Assembly (NCBI GenBank): GCA_023451375.1
Contig: JAEXZS010000055.1
Coordinates: 1 to 64,000 of the forward strand
DNA: 64,000 nt
Reading direction: 5' to 3'
From: Pseudomonadota bacterium
GTDB taxonomy: Bacteria > Pseudomonadota > Alphaproteobacteria > Caulobacterales > Caulobacteraceae
Shown here: piece by piece, positions 43,396 through 51,342 of the stretch
Layout of the letters: each line of letters opens with the position of its first letter
Numbering within the stretch: the stretch's first letter is position 1
Made by a program: the position numbers and the translations under genes
The notes under the pieces: generated by a model
The model's input: the letters and a program-made list of their open reading frames with translations, nothing else
Databases searched by the model: none
Told to the model about the DNA's origin: nothing

Positions 43396-43416
43396 GCTTA
43401 CTCTGTTATCAGAGTA
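43364..43416. promoter_or_regulatory. Twin palindromes, probable RHH operators
   Basis: TACTCTGTTATCAGAGTA (43399-43416) is a perfect dyad with 7-bp arms around TTAT, 4 nt before the RHH start codon. A related copy TTCTTTGTTATCAAGGTA (43364-43381) shares the same centre and most arm bases, 35 bp away inside the first codons of the gene. Paired sites are usual for RHH autorepression. Confidence 0.65.
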
Positions 43417-43483
43417 GCAGGCCGGAGGGAAGTTGGAGCTCCCCCCCAGCCCTAACCGCAACCGATCCTTGGGAGATCAGGTC

Positions 43484-43927
43484 ATGGCCTTTGACGCCAA
43501 TAGCACACCCGCGCCCGTATTGCAGGTGATCGAACACCCCTCAATCAGCCGCGCACGTCTGCACCGGCGCTTGTCGATCCTCGTGGACCGGATCATCACC
43601 ATCATGGACGGCCTAGACGCCGATCCCGACTTGGAGCCCAGCCTCGCCCATCCCGAGGTCGCTCACTGGCTGAGCCAGGCTCACAGCTCCAAGACCCTGC
43701 CGCTGGGAGGCGAGGAATGGACCGACCTCGAAGACGCCTCCGAGGACGAGGGCGCCATCGAGGAGGACGACGACCGGGAGACTGAGGCCAGCCTGTGCGG
43801 CGTCACCTTCGGCCACGGCCACGCGGTGAACCTCGGCCCCTACGGCGGCGGCTTCACCTACGACCTGGAGGAGACCTGCGAAGACGAAGGCCACGACAGC
43901 GACCGCGAGCCGGAGGACGGCCTGTGA
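43484..43927 (+). CDS. Hypothetical acidic phage protein
   Basis: 147 residues. A helical segment (RLHRRLSILVDRIITIMDGLDADPDLEPS) is followed by an acidic low-complexity region (EDASEDEGAIEEDDDRE) and an acidic C-terminus. Similar proteins are frequent in prophages of alphaproteobacteria; function unknown. ATG at 43484 follows GGGAGATCAGGTC. Its stop overlaps the GTG of the next small gene. Confidence 0.65.
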   Translation: MAFDANSTPAPVLQVIEHPSISRARLHRRLSILVDRIITIMDGLDADPDLEPSLAHPEVAHWLSQAHSSKTLPLGGEEWTDLEDASEDEGAIEEDDDRETEASLCGVTFGHGHAVNLGPYGGGFTYDLEETCEDEGHDSDREPEDGL

Positions 43928-44058
43928 TCCCCGACAAGCTGACCCCAGAGCAGGAAGCAGCGCTCGAGGAGCTGTTCCACCAGTGCGATCTCATCAGCGC
44001 CCGGCCGCTGCCGTGCGAGATCGAATGGGTGCTGCAGAAAAACGGGGGAAACCCATGA
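43924..44058 (+). CDS. Very small phage protein
   Basis: 44 codons with a GTG start overlapping the preceding TGA. Reads VIPDKLTPEQEAALEEL then FHQCDLISARPLPCEIEWVL, a helical sequence with two Cys. Unrecognised; kept because of coupling to the gene before it. Confidence 0.45.
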   Translation: MIPDKLTPEQEAALEELFHQCDLISARPLPCEIEWVLQKNGGNP

Positions 44059-44062
44059 TTCG

Positions 44063-44085
44063 AGGCGAGAAAGAACCTCTCGCCT
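44063..44085 (+). terminator. Hairpin after the small gene
   Basis: AGGCGAG (44063-44069) and CTCGCCT (44079-44085) form a perfect 7-bp stem with a 9-nt loop; ATTGGCGAATTTTGG follows. It may end the short rightward transcript before the DNA-binding protein and integrase genes. Confidence 0.45.
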
Positions 44086-44187
44086 ATTGGCGAATTTTGG
44101 AAAATGAGAGATGGTGGAACCCCGGCTCAAAACGGGAACAAAAGCCCGCGCTCATGGGGGAGCGAAACTGGAAAGGAAGCCATCCCC

Positions 44188-44424
44188 ATGGCCGAAAGCA
44201 ATGTTCTCTACGGCGCCAAGGCGATCGCCGCGCACCTGTTCGGCGACGAGTCGAAGTGGTCCCGCATCATCGACATGAACCGCCGGCTGGATGTCCCCCA
44301 TCGGTTCCCGATGTTCTATCTCGGCGCCACGCTGTGCGCCCGGAAGTCCGCGATAGACGAATGGATCGCGCAGCGGGAGGCGGCGAACTGCAATGCGCCG
44401 ATCAGCCGCGATGAGGCCGCCTGA
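44188..44424 (+). CDS. Small winged-helix-like DNA-binding protein (excisionase-type)
   Basis: 78 residues: MAESNVLYGAKAIAAHLFGDESKWSRIIDMNRRLDVPHRFPMFYLGATLCARKSAIDEWIAQREAA. The AKAIAAHLF helix and the final SAIDEWIAQRE match small excisionase or phage activator proteins. ATG at 44188 has GGAAAGGAAG upstream. Lies just before a second DNA-binding gene and the integrase, where a recombination directionality factor is expected. Confidence 0.65.
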   Translation: MAESNVLYGAKAIAAHLFGDESKWSRIIDMNRRLDVPHRFPMFYLGATLCARKSAIDEWIAQREAANCNAPISRDEAA

Positions 44425-44425
44425 G

Positions 44426-44797
44426 ATGGGGTGGCCTGTCATCAAGACGGCCCAGGCGTTGATCGCCGAGGAGATCGTCCCCTGCTCGCAGGCCACGCTC
44501 ATCAGCCTGGCCAAGGCGCACGGCGTCGGCCGCAAGCTCGGTCGCGCCTATGTCTTCACGCCTGATGATGTCCAGGCCCTTCTGGAGGCCCTTCCATGCC
44601 CCTCACCCTCAAACGACGACACGGCTCCCCGAACTGGTACCTTCGCGGGTCCGTCAGGGGCATCCTCGTTGACGAAAGCACTGGCACTGGCGACCGTAAA
44701 GCGGCCGAAGAAATCCGCGCGGTCCGCGAAGCCGAACTGCTCAAGCGATCGGTCCACGGTGATTCCGCTACCCGAACGTTCGCCGAAGCCGCGCTGA
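44426..44797 (+). CDS. Excisionase-like HTH protein overlapping the integrase
   Basis: 123 codons. The first 60 (MGWPVIKTAQALIAEEIVPCSQATLISLAKAHGVGRKLGRAYVFTPDDVQALLEAL) form a MerR/excisionase-type winged helix. The remainder is low-complexity and overlaps the integrase start by 202 nt in another frame, so the natural stop may have been lost. ATG 44411 is an alternative start. It may control excision of the element. Confidence 0.55.
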   Translation: MGWPVIKTAQALIAEEIVPCSQATLISLAKAHGVGRKLGRAYVFTPDDVQALLEALPCPSPSNDDTAPRTGTFAGPSGASSLTKALALATVKRPKKSARSAKPNCSSDRSTVIPLPERSPKPR

Positions 44798-45681
44798 GCT
44801 ACATGGAGGCTGGGGGCGAGCGATCTCACCTCAGCCCCATCCTGAAGGCTCTGGGGACGAAACCGCTGGCCAGCATAGGCCAGGCCGAGATCGACGCGCT
44901 GGCCAAGAAGCTGAAGCCGGGCGCCGCGCCGTCCACTGTGAACCGGCACGTTTACACGCCGGTCTCGGCGGTGCTGCACCATGCCGCTCGCAAGCGGTGG
45001 TGCGACAAGCCTGTCCTGGCCCGCCCGAAAGAACCGAAGGGCAGGATCCGCTGGGTGACGCATCAGGAGGCCAATCAACTGATCGAGGCGGCCGCCCCAC
45101 ACCTGAAGCCTCTGGTGATCTTCCTCTTCTCCACCGGCGCCCGCCTGTCCGAAGCGCTGTACTTGGACTGGCGCAATGTCGACCTGAGCCGTGCTCACGT
45201 CGAGTTCATCGACACGAAGAACGGCGATGCCCGAGGCGTCCCACTCCACCCGCGCGCTCTGGCGGCCTTGGCCAACCTCCCGCACCGCGAGGGAGCCGTA
45301 TTCCGACGCGCCCTACCCCGCACGAGCGCAAGGGGCGTCACCCGGCCGCTGGGAGAGGCCTACGAGGTCCGCGAGGGAGGCGGTGGTCAGATCAAGACGG
45401 CTTGGGCTGGGATGCTGCGCCGCGCCGGCGTGACCGACTTCACCCCGCACGACTGCCGCCACACCTGGGCGACTTGGCACTATCGGGCCAACCGCGACCT
45501 GACCGCCCTGATGGAGCTGGGGGGATGGAAGAGCGCTGCGATGGTCATGCGCTACGCTCACGTGAACACCTCCCATCTGGCGGGCTCGATCAGCTCAGTC
45601 TGGGAAGACAGCGCGGAGCCCCAAACCGGGGAGAATGCGGGGATCGCCCAATCCCCTGCCCTAAAAGTCGTTGGATCATAG
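44596..45681 (+). CDS. Tyrosine integrase
   Basis: 361 residues. A SAM-like core-binding domain (about 60-145) is followed by the catalytic domain with Arg183 (STGARLSEAL), His285-x2-Arg288 (HDCRHTW), Trp311 in the second His position and nucleophile Tyr320 (MRYAHVN). It catalyses integration into and excision from tRNA-Thr between the two 55-bp repeats. Ends 24 nt before attR, the usual int-att arrangement. Confidence 0.95.
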   Translation: MPLTLKRRHGSPNWYLRGSVRGILVDESTGTGDRKAAEEIRAVREAELLKRSVHGDSATRTFAEAALSYMEAGGERSHLSPILKALGTKPLASIGQAEIDALAKKLKPGAAPSTVNRHVYTPVSAVLHHAARKRWCDKPVLARPKEPKGRIRWVTHQEANQLIEAAAPHLKPLVIFLFSTGARLSEALYLDWRNVDLSRAHVEFIDTKNGDARGVPLHPRALAALANLPHREGAVFRRALPRTSARGVTRPLGEAYEVREGGGGQIKTAWAGMLRRAGVTDFTPHDCRHTWATWHYRANRDLTALMELGGWKSAAMVMRYAHVNTSHLAGSISSVWEDSAEPQTGENAGIAQSPALKVVGS

Positions 45682-45705
45682 GAGAAAAATGGATGCGCCC
45701 TGCTC

Positions 45706-45760
45706 CCTTGGTAAGGCTGAGGTCGGCAGTTCAATCCTGCCCGGCGGCACCATCTGAGAC
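45706..45760 (+). repeat. attR, 55-bp direct repeat
   Basis: Exact copy of 28445-28499, carrying only the 3' part of tRNA-Thr (from the anticodon loop on). Immediately beyond it lies a strong terminator that probably ended tRNA-Thr transcription before insertion. Confidence 0.95.
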
Positions 45761-45763
45761 TGG

Positions 45764-45790
45764 AAAGGCCCGGCGAACGCCGGGCCTTTT
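45764..45790. terminator. Strong bidirectional terminator right of attR
   Basis: AAAGGCCCGGC and GCCGGGCCTTT (perfect 11-bp arms) with loop GAAC, followed by TTTTGTCG. It serves the leftward gene that ends at 45804 and, before insertion, the tRNA-Thr transcript. Confidence 0.88.
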
Positions 45791-45803
45791 GTCGTTTTGG
45801 CGA

Positions 45804-46352
45804 TCAGTCGGTGATCAGCGGACGCCGGGATGACCAGTCGTCGTCATCGCTTCCGTCCTTGGACCACGAGAAGCCCATCGACATGGACCGACTGCGGCCC
45901 ACATCCACGCCGCCGAAGCGTCCCAGGCCGTAGATCGGACCGTAGGCGCGGGGATAGCCCCAGTAGGTCGGCAGGTTGTGGCCTTCGCGATAGGCCAGAT
46001 CCAGGCGGCCGTTCTCGCCCACGGGCAGGGAAACCGCCGCGCCGTAGCTGCGATAGCCGCCGGTGCCGATGCCGGCCTCGATCATGCCGTGCATCTGCCG
46101 GTCATCGGCCGGGGCGGCGATGACGGCTTCCTCGAAGGAGGGCGCCGAGGCGCGCGCCGCGATCCAGCCCTGGATCTGCTCCTCAGTGGTCAGGCCATGG
46201 GGAGCGGCGTCCTGGGCTGTCGGTGAAGGCGGCGCGGCGGCGATCGGGGCGACGGCGGCCGACGAAAGGTCCAGCGCGCCCCTGGGCGCCGTGGCGACCA
46301 CGCCGTCGGGATCGGCCAAGGCGGCGACGGTCAGCAGGCTGGCGATCAACAT
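45804..46352 (-). CDS. Hypothetical exported protein
   Basis: 182 residues. The N-terminus MLIASLLTVAALADP looks like a signal sequence. An Ala/Pro-rich segment and GLTTEEQIQGWIAARASAPSFEEAV follow, then a beta-rich C-terminal half (MIEAGIGTGGYRSYGAAVSLPVGENGRLDLAYREG) with alternating residues that suggest outer-membrane or periplasmic strands. Unrecognised. First host gene right of the element. Confidence 0.7.
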   Translation of the reverse strand: MLIASLLTVAALADPDGVVATAPRGALDLSSAAVAPIAAAPPSPTAQDAAPHGLTTEEQIQGWIAARASAPSFEEAVIAAPADDRQMHGMIEAGIGTGGYRSYGAAVSLPVGENGRLDLAYREGHNLPTYWGYPRAYGPIYGLGRFGGVDVGRSRSMSMGFSWSKDGSDDDDWSSRRPLITD

Positions 46353-46404
46353 GGTCGATACTCCTTACGCTGAACGCACCCTACCACGGCGATTGCGGCC
46401 AAGG

Positions 46405-46899
46405 TCAGGCCTTTCCATCGCCGCGCCCCAGAGGATCAGGCAGCGCCTCGCCCTCCGGCACGAAGCTCAGGGCGACGGAGTTGATGCAGTAGCGGTTCCC
46501 GCTCGGCGGCGGACCGTCGGGGAAGACGTGGCCCTGGTGGCTGCCGCAGCGGGCGCAGCGGGTTTCGATTCGGACCATGCCGTAGCTGGTGTCGCGGACC
46601 GCTTCCACGTGGGTCTCGTCCACCGGCTCGGTGAAGCTGGGCCAACCCGTGCCGCTCTCGAACTTGGTGCGGCTGCGGAACAGCGGCAGGCCGCATTCAC
46701 GGCAGCAGAACACGCCGGCCCGTTTTTCGCCCAGCAAGGTCCCGCAGAACGGCGCCTCGGTGCCGTGCGCCAGCAGAACGCGCTTCTCCTCGGGGGAAAG
46801 ATCGGCCTCCAGCCGCGCCCGCTCCTCGTCGGACGGCGGCGTGAGGTCGTAGCCGGAGGGGGAACGCGGCGAGACGGGGTTGGCGGCGATGTCGGTCAT
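46405..46899 (-). CDS. msrB: Peptide-methionine (R)-S-oxide reductase MsrB
   Basis: 164 residues. Zinc-binding pairs C66-x2-C69 (CRECG) and C115-x2-C118 (CARCG), FESGTGWPSF, HQGHVFPDGP and catalytic Cys138 in NRYCINSVAL. Repairs methionine-R-sulfoxide. Start at ATG 46899 gives a short extra N-terminus. Separate from its neighbours, with a terminator upstream on the same strand. Confidence 0.95.
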   Translation of the reverse strand: MTDIAANPVSPRSPSGYDLTPPSDEERARLEADLSPEEKRVLLAHGTEAPFCGTLLGEKRAGVFCCRECGLPLFRSRTKFESGTGWPSFTEPVDETHVEAVRDTSYGMVRIETRCARCGSHQGHVFPDGPPPSGNRYCINSVALSFVPEGEALPDPLGRGDGKA

Positions 46900-46914
46900 G
46901 GTTCGCAAATAAGA

Positions 46915-46949
46915 AGGGCCGGGCGGAGGTTCCACCCCTGCCCGGCCCT
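46915..46949 (-). terminator. Terminator of the S41-like gene
   Basis: AGGGCCGGGC (46915-46924) and GCCCGGCCCT (46940-46949) form a perfect 10-bp stem with a 15-nt loop. On the minus strand TCTTATTTG follows. 24 nt after the stop of the upstream gene. Confidence 0.75.
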
Positions 46950-46972
46950 CTCATCGGTTCAGATCGCCTACG

Positions 46973-48460
46973 TTACTGGAACAGCGTGCCGACCCAGGCG
47001 CGCACAGCGGCTTCGTCCGTTGGATTGCCGGTATAGGCCAGACCCTCAGCCGGGGTGAACGGGGCGTCGTTGCCGCGTTCGCGCGTGGTCCACGCCTTGT
47101 GGCCGTAGCTCAGCTCCGCGTAGTTCGACGGCAGGCGCAGCACGGTCGGTTCGATGAAGATCGAATCCTCGGCCGTCACCGATCCGGCCAGGCGCACGTT
47201 CGGCAGGCGGGTCAGCAGGTCCAGCGTGTCGAGGCAGCCGCTGGTGCAGCCGCCGTCGGCCAGGACGATCACCGGGCCCTGCACCGGGTTCGGCGCGCCG
47301 GTGTCCGGGACCGAGGGCCGGCCCGGCATGGTGAAGGTCTGCTGCCCGGCCGCGATGGCCGAATCGAACGCGGCGACGATCGCCTGGGTCTGTTCGATCA
47401 CCGCCGCCGATTCCTGCACGAAGCGCGGGTCGGCCTGCATCCGCGCCAGGGTGTCGGCGAACCACTGACGGTTCGCGGGCGTGGCGCGGTAGGTGATGGA
47501 GCCGGCCTCGGGCTGGCGGCTGACGGTGAACTCCGGCGTCCAGATGCGGTTGGCCAGGCCATAGCCGCGCGAGGTGGCGTTCAGCGACGCGCCGTTGGCG
47601 CCGCGCAGGTCGATGACCACGCCCTGCGGACCGCGGATGGCGGCCAGCTGGGCCTCGACGGCGGCGTAGAAGGCGTCCCAGCCGGCGTCGTCCGCCAGGC
47701 TGTGCACGTGGACCCAGGGACGCCCGTCGACCGTCTCCACGGCGAGGGGGTTGCCCCCGGGCGTGTAGACGCTGGCGCGATAAGCGGCTTCCAGCGCGGC
47801 CTTGTCGGCCGGCTGCGGCGTCATGCGATAATCGCGCGTCCGCCGTCCCTGCTTGAACTGGCATTCGACCGTCGGCACGCCGCCGGCGAACGGGTTGTTG
47901 CGGTTCCACAGCAGATAGGGCGCGGTGCGGACCCGGCCCGCCTCGGTCGTCAGGTCGCCTTCCCAGCGATCCAGCTTTTCAGACGCCATCTGGGCGGCCG
48001 TGTCCTCGCCGCAGCCGACGAGGACCGCGCCGACGGGCGGCAGCCCGCGAACGCCCGGTTGAACGTAGGAGACGACGTATTCACCGTTGCGCCATGCGGT
48101 GGCGATGCCGGGCCAGCTGGTCGCGAAAAACGGTCCAAGGCCTTCGTAGGTCGGGCGAATGGCGATGTTCGAATCGCGGAAACCGTTTGCGTAGAAGCGC
48201 ATCAGATAGGCGTGGCTGTCGCCGCTGTTGACGCGACCGACCTGGCCCAGCGCTTCCTGCAGACCGGTATCGATCCAGGCGCGGAAGTCCTCGCTGGCCG
48301 CACCCGGGACCACGGCGGCGGGGTGGTTGGCGGCCAGGGCGTCATGCGCGGTCTGAAGGTCCTGCTGCGCCAGCGCTCGGAAATCCTGGGCCACGGCGGC
48401 GCCGGCGGCGACGGTGAGGCTCAGCACGGCGGCCGAGGCGGCGGCGATCATGCGGTTCAT
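46973..48460 (-). CDS. Exported S41-type peptidase-like protein
   Basis: 495 residues. Signal peptide MNRMIAAASAAVLSLTVAAGAAVA/Q. The N-terminal part (LQTAHDALAANHPAAVV) resembles the region before S41 domains. The later part has VVIDLRGANGASLNAT, and GPVIVLADGGCTSGCLDTLDLL at the place where C-terminal processing peptidases carry the catalytic Ser; here the residue pattern is GCTSGC. Probably an S41 family member or inactive relative in the periplasm. Two Cys flank the presumed active site and could form a disulfide. It stands alone as a transcription unit. Confidence 0.75.
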   Translation of the reverse strand: MNRMIAAASAAVLSLTVAAGAAVAQDFRALAQQDLQTAHDALAANHPAAVVPGAASEDFRAWIDTGLQEALGQVGRVNSGDSHAYLMRFYANGFRDSNIAIRPTYEGLGPFFATSWPGIATAWRNGEYVVSYVQPGVRGLPPVGAVLVGCGEDTAAQMASEKLDRWEGDLTTEAGRVRTAPYLLWNRNNPFAGGVPTVECQFKQGRRTRDYRMTPQPADKAALEAAYRASVYTPGGNPLAVETVDGRPWVHVHSLADDAGWDAFYAAVEAQLAAIRGPQGVVIDLRGANGASLNATSRGYGLANRIWTPEFTVSRQPEAGSITYRATPANRQWFADTLARMQADPRFVQESAAVIEQTQAIVAAFDSAIAAGQQTFTMPGRPSVPDTGAPNPVQGPVIVLADGGCTSGCLDTLDLLTRLPNVRLAGSVTAEDSIFIEPTVLRLPSNYAELSYGHKAWTTRERGNDAPFTPAEGLAYTGNPTDEAAVRAWVGTLFQ

Positions 48461-48585
48461 CGGGGTAACTCCTTGGCGCCTGCTTTGGTCGACCGTCGTT
48501 AAAGCTGAACACGGCGGGTCTTGCCAACCCCGAGGTCGTGGTTTCGCCCGATTGTCGCCACGCCGCGACGAAGCAGCGCAAGGTC

Positions 48586-49302
48586 TCAGAGCGGCGACGC
48601 CGCCGGTCGGGTCGTTCCAAACACCGCGTTGAAGCTGTCTCTCAGCGCCCCGTCCGCCTCGTCCATTGTCGCCAGCACGCCCAGGTCCACCAGGCTGGTG
48701 ACCCCATGCTCCTGAATGCCGCAGGGGACGATGCCGCCGAAGTGGTCCAGCTGCGGCTCCACGTTCAGACTGATCCCGTGGAAGGACACCCACTTGCGCA
48801 CCTTGACGCCGATGGCGGCGATCTTGTCCTCGCGCGACCAGCCGGCGCCCTTGCGCTCGACCCAGACGCCCACACGCCCGTCTCGGACGCCCGCCGACAC
48901 GCCGAACGTGTCCAGCGCCCCGATCAGCCACGCCTCCAGCCCGCGCACAAAGGCGCGCACGTCCTTCCCCCGCCGCCCCAGATCCAGCATGACATAGGCC
49001 ACCCGCTGGCCGGGGCCGTGATAGGTGAACTGCCCGCCCCGGCCCGTTCGGTGGACGGGAAAGCGTCCGGCGTCCAGCAGGTCCTCGTCGCGCGCCGAGA
49101 CCCCGGCCGTATAGAGCGGCGGATGCTCCAGCAGCCACACCATCTCTCCGGCCTCTCCGGCCGCGATGGCGGCGACGCGCGCCTCCATGAAGGCCACGGC
49201 CGCCTCATAGTCGACGTGGGCGGTCGAGACCGCCCATTCCACCGGAACGTCGTCGGCGCGAAACAGCCTTGTCGGGATGGGACTTAACGGCTCGGCAAGC
49301 AT
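48586..49302 (-). CDS. lipB: Octanoyltransferase LipB
   Basis: 238 residues. RTGRGGQFTYHGPGQRVAYVMLDL, Lys167 in AAIGVKVRKWVSFHGISLNV and catalytic Cys194 in GIVPCGIQEHGVTSL match the LipB acyl-transfer site. It moves octanoate from acyl carrier protein to lipoyl domains. The start codon is only 9 nt from that of the divergent FliN-like gene, so promoters must overlap or lie within the genes. Confidence 0.95.
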   Translation of the reverse strand: MLAEPLSPIPTRLFRADDVPVEWAVSTAHVDYEAAVAFMEARVAAIAAGEAGEMVWLLEHPPLYTAGVSARDEDLLDAGRFPVHRTGRGGQFTYHGPGQRVAYVMLDLGRRGKDVRAFVRGLEAWLIGALDTFGVSAGVRDGRVGVWVERKGAGWSREDKIAAIGVKVRKWVSFHGISLNVEPQLDHFGGIVPCGIQEHGVTSLVDLGVLATMDEADGALRDSFNAVFGTTRPAASPL

Positions 49303-49311
49303 GACGCTTCA

Positions 49312-49620
49312 ATGTGCACGGCGGAGCGGTTGCGCAAGGGCGCGCGCTCGCGTGAACGAGTACAGCTCTTGAGCCAGATCGAAGCCATCGACGTCGAAAT
49401 CTCCGTGGTGCTGGGCCGGTCGGTCCTGCCGATGTCGCAACTGCTGCGCATGGGGCGCGGCGCGGTGATTCCCCTGGACGCGTCCGAGAAGGACGAGGTG
49501 TGGATCCTGGCCAACAACCATCCCGTGGCGCGGGGCGAGATCGAGATTCGCGATGATCGCATCGCCATCACCGTCACGCGCGCGGCGGACGTCTACGACT
49601 TCATGGCCGGCGCCGCCTGA
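49312..49620 (+). CDS. FliN-like flagellar motor switch protein (SpoA domain)
   Basis: 102 residues: IDVEISVVLGRSVLPMSQLLRMGRGAVIPLDASEKDEVWILANNHPVARGEIEIRDDRIAITVT is a typical SpoA domain as in the FliN C-ring protein. Full FliN usually lies in a fli operon; this copy is isolated between lipB and tRNA-Leu, so it may be an extra copy or the relocated fliN. The ATG at 49312 is 9 nt from lipB's start and has no good ribosome-binding site. A TTG at 49330 is possible. Confidence 0.85.
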   Translation: MCTAERLRKGARSRERVQLLSQIEAIDVEISVVLGRSVLPMSQLLRMGRGAVIPLDASEKDEVWILANNHPVARGEIEIRDDRIAITVTRAADVYDFMAGAA

Positions 49621-49693
49621 CGCCGACATCCCGTCGAACAACAGCCCTTTTCTTTTCCGCTGCGTTCGTCTATTCGCCGCCGCTCCGATGCGA

Positions 49694-49778
49694 GCGGTCG
49701 TGGCGGAATTGGTAGACGCGCAGCGTTGAGGTCGCTGTGGGGCAACCCGTGGAAGTTCGAGTCTTCTCGACCGCACCA
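49694..49778 (+). tRNA. tRNA-Leu (GAG)
   Basis: 85-nt class II tRNA with encoded CCA. Acceptor GCGGTCG/CGACCGC, anticodon loop TTGAGGT in stem CAGCG/CGCTG, long variable arm around TGGGGCAACCCG, T-arm with TTCGAGT. Confidence 0.95.
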
Positions 49779-49844
49779 TCTGGCTTAACAGGACGATTCA
49801 TCGGCTAACTGCGGCTGGGCATACTACCAACGGGAGGCGACAAC

Positions 49845-51263
49845 GTGAGCACCACGGATTCCGCCCTCCTGAAGCCCGCCGATCCAGAAACCGAAGAGCA
49901 CATCGCCCTCGACGAGGACTATGTCCTCACTCCCGCCTTCGTGGAGAAAGTGGTCGACGCCGCCGACGACGGCGACGGCATGCGGCTGCGCTCGCTGCTG
50001 GAAGACCTGCACCCGGCCGACGTCGCCGACCTGATGGGCTTCCTGACGGTCGAGCACCGTGCGGTCGTGGTGCTGTGGCTGCCGCCCGAGTTGCTGGCGG
50101 CGACCCTGCCCGAGTTGGACGACGGCATCCGCGAGGAAGTCCTGGAGCGCGTGCCCCACGGCACTCTGGCCGAGGCGCTGCAGGAACTGGATTCCGACGA
50201 CGCCGCGGCGGTCGTGGAGGATCTGGAGGACGACCAGCGCGAACGCGTGCTGGCCGCCATGCCCGAGGTCGACCGCGCCGCCATCGAGAGCAGCCTAGGC
50301 TACGAGGAGGACTCCGCCGGCCGCCTGATGCAGCGCGAGGTGATGGCCGCGCCCCAGTTCTGGAGCGTGGGCGACACCATCGACCACATCCGCCGCCAGG
50401 GCGACGACCTGCCCGAGCTCTTCTTCGACATCTATGTGGTCGATCCGCTGAACCGGCCGGTCGGCGGGGTGGCCGTCAGCGGGCTGCTGCGCGCGCCCCG
50501 CGCCACGCCCCTGTCGGAGCTCATGGACCCGGTCAACGAGATCGCCGTGGATCAGGACCAGGAAGAGGTCGCCTACATCTTCGAAAAGTACCACCTGATC
50601 TCGGCGCCCGTCGTGGACGCGGCCGGGCGTCTGGTGGGCCAGATCACCGTCGACGACATCGTCAACATCATCCAGGAAGAGAACCGCGAGGACATCCTGC
50701 GCCTGGCCGGCGTGGCCGACGAGGATCGCGGCTCCAGCGTCGCCGAGATCGTGCGCGGCCGGGTGCCCTGGCTGACCATCAACCTGGCGACCGCCGCCTT
50801 GGGCGCCAGCGTGATCGGCCTGTTCGAGGGCACCATCCAGCAGATCGTCGCGCTGGCCGTGCTCATGCCGATCGTCTCGGCGATCGGCGGCAACGCGGGC
50901 ACCCAGGCCCTGACCGTGACGGTGCGCGCCCTGGCGACGCGCGAGCTGAGCTCGGCGAACGCCATGCGGACCTTCCTGCGGGAGCTGATGGTGGGTGTGG
51001 CCAACGGCTTGGTGCTGGCCCCGCTGATTGGGGTCGCCGCCGCCTTCTGGTTCCGCGACGAAGACTGGCGCATCGGCCTGGTGATCGCGGCCGCCATGAT
51101 CCTGAACCTGCTGGTGGCCGCCTGCGTCGGCGTGCTGACGCCGCTGACCCTGTCGCGGCTGAAGTTCGACCCGGCGGTGTCCTCCGCCGTCTTCGTGACG
51201 GCCACGACCGACTTCTTCGGCTTCCTGATCTTCCTCGGCCTGGCGACGATGGTCCTGCTTTAG
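49845..51263 (+). CDS. mgtE: Magnesium transporter MgtE
   Basis: 472 residues, GTG start after GGGAGG. An N-terminal superhelical MgtE-N domain (LEDLHPADVADLMGFL ... EELDSDD-like acidic loops), tandem CBS domains (VGDTIDHIRRQGDDLPELFFDIYVVD; VAYIFEKYHLISAPVVD) and five membrane segments (VLMPIVSAIGGNAGTQALTV, the selectivity region) make a standard Mg-gated channel. Its promoter lies between tRNA-Leu and the start. Confidence 0.95.
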   Translation: MSTTDSALLKPADPETEEHIALDEDYVLTPAFVEKVVDAADDGDGMRLRSLLEDLHPADVADLMGFLTVEHRAVVVLWLPPELLAATLPELDDGIREEVLERVPHGTLAEALQELDSDDAAAVVEDLEDDQRERVLAAMPEVDRAAIESSLGYEEDSAGRLMQREVMAAPQFWSVGDTIDHIRRQGDDLPELFFDIYVVDPLNRPVGGVAVSGLLRAPRATPLSELMDPVNEIAVDQDQEEVAYIFEKYHLISAPVVDAAGRLVGQITVDDIVNIIQEENREDILRLAGVADEDRGSSVAEIVRGRVPWLTINLATAALGASVIGLFEGTIQQIVALAVLMPIVSAIGGNAGTQALTVTVRALATRELSSANAMRTFLRELMVGVANGLVLAPLIGVAAAFWFRDEDWRIGLVIAAAMILNLLVAACVGVLTPLTLSRLKFDPAVSSAVFVTATTDFFGFLIFLGLATMVLL

Positions 51264-51303
51264 ACACGTCCGGGGGCGACACGGCCCGCAGCTTGCTGCT
51301 TAG

Positions 51304-51328
51304 GAAACGAAGGTCCCGCCTCCGTTTC
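51304..51328 (+). terminator. Probable mgtE terminator
   Basis: GAAACGAAGG (51304-51313) pairs with CCTCCGTTTC (51319-51328) with one imperfect pair and a 5-nt loop; AAAATG follows. Lies between the mgtE stop and the lysozyme start. Confidence 0.5.
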
Positions 51329-51342
51329 AAAATGGGTCAATC

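Noticed and set aside
45706..45752. A second tRNA-Thr gene
   Set aside because: The copy lacks the acceptor 5' strand, D-arm and anticodon stem 5' strand; it is the attR remnant.
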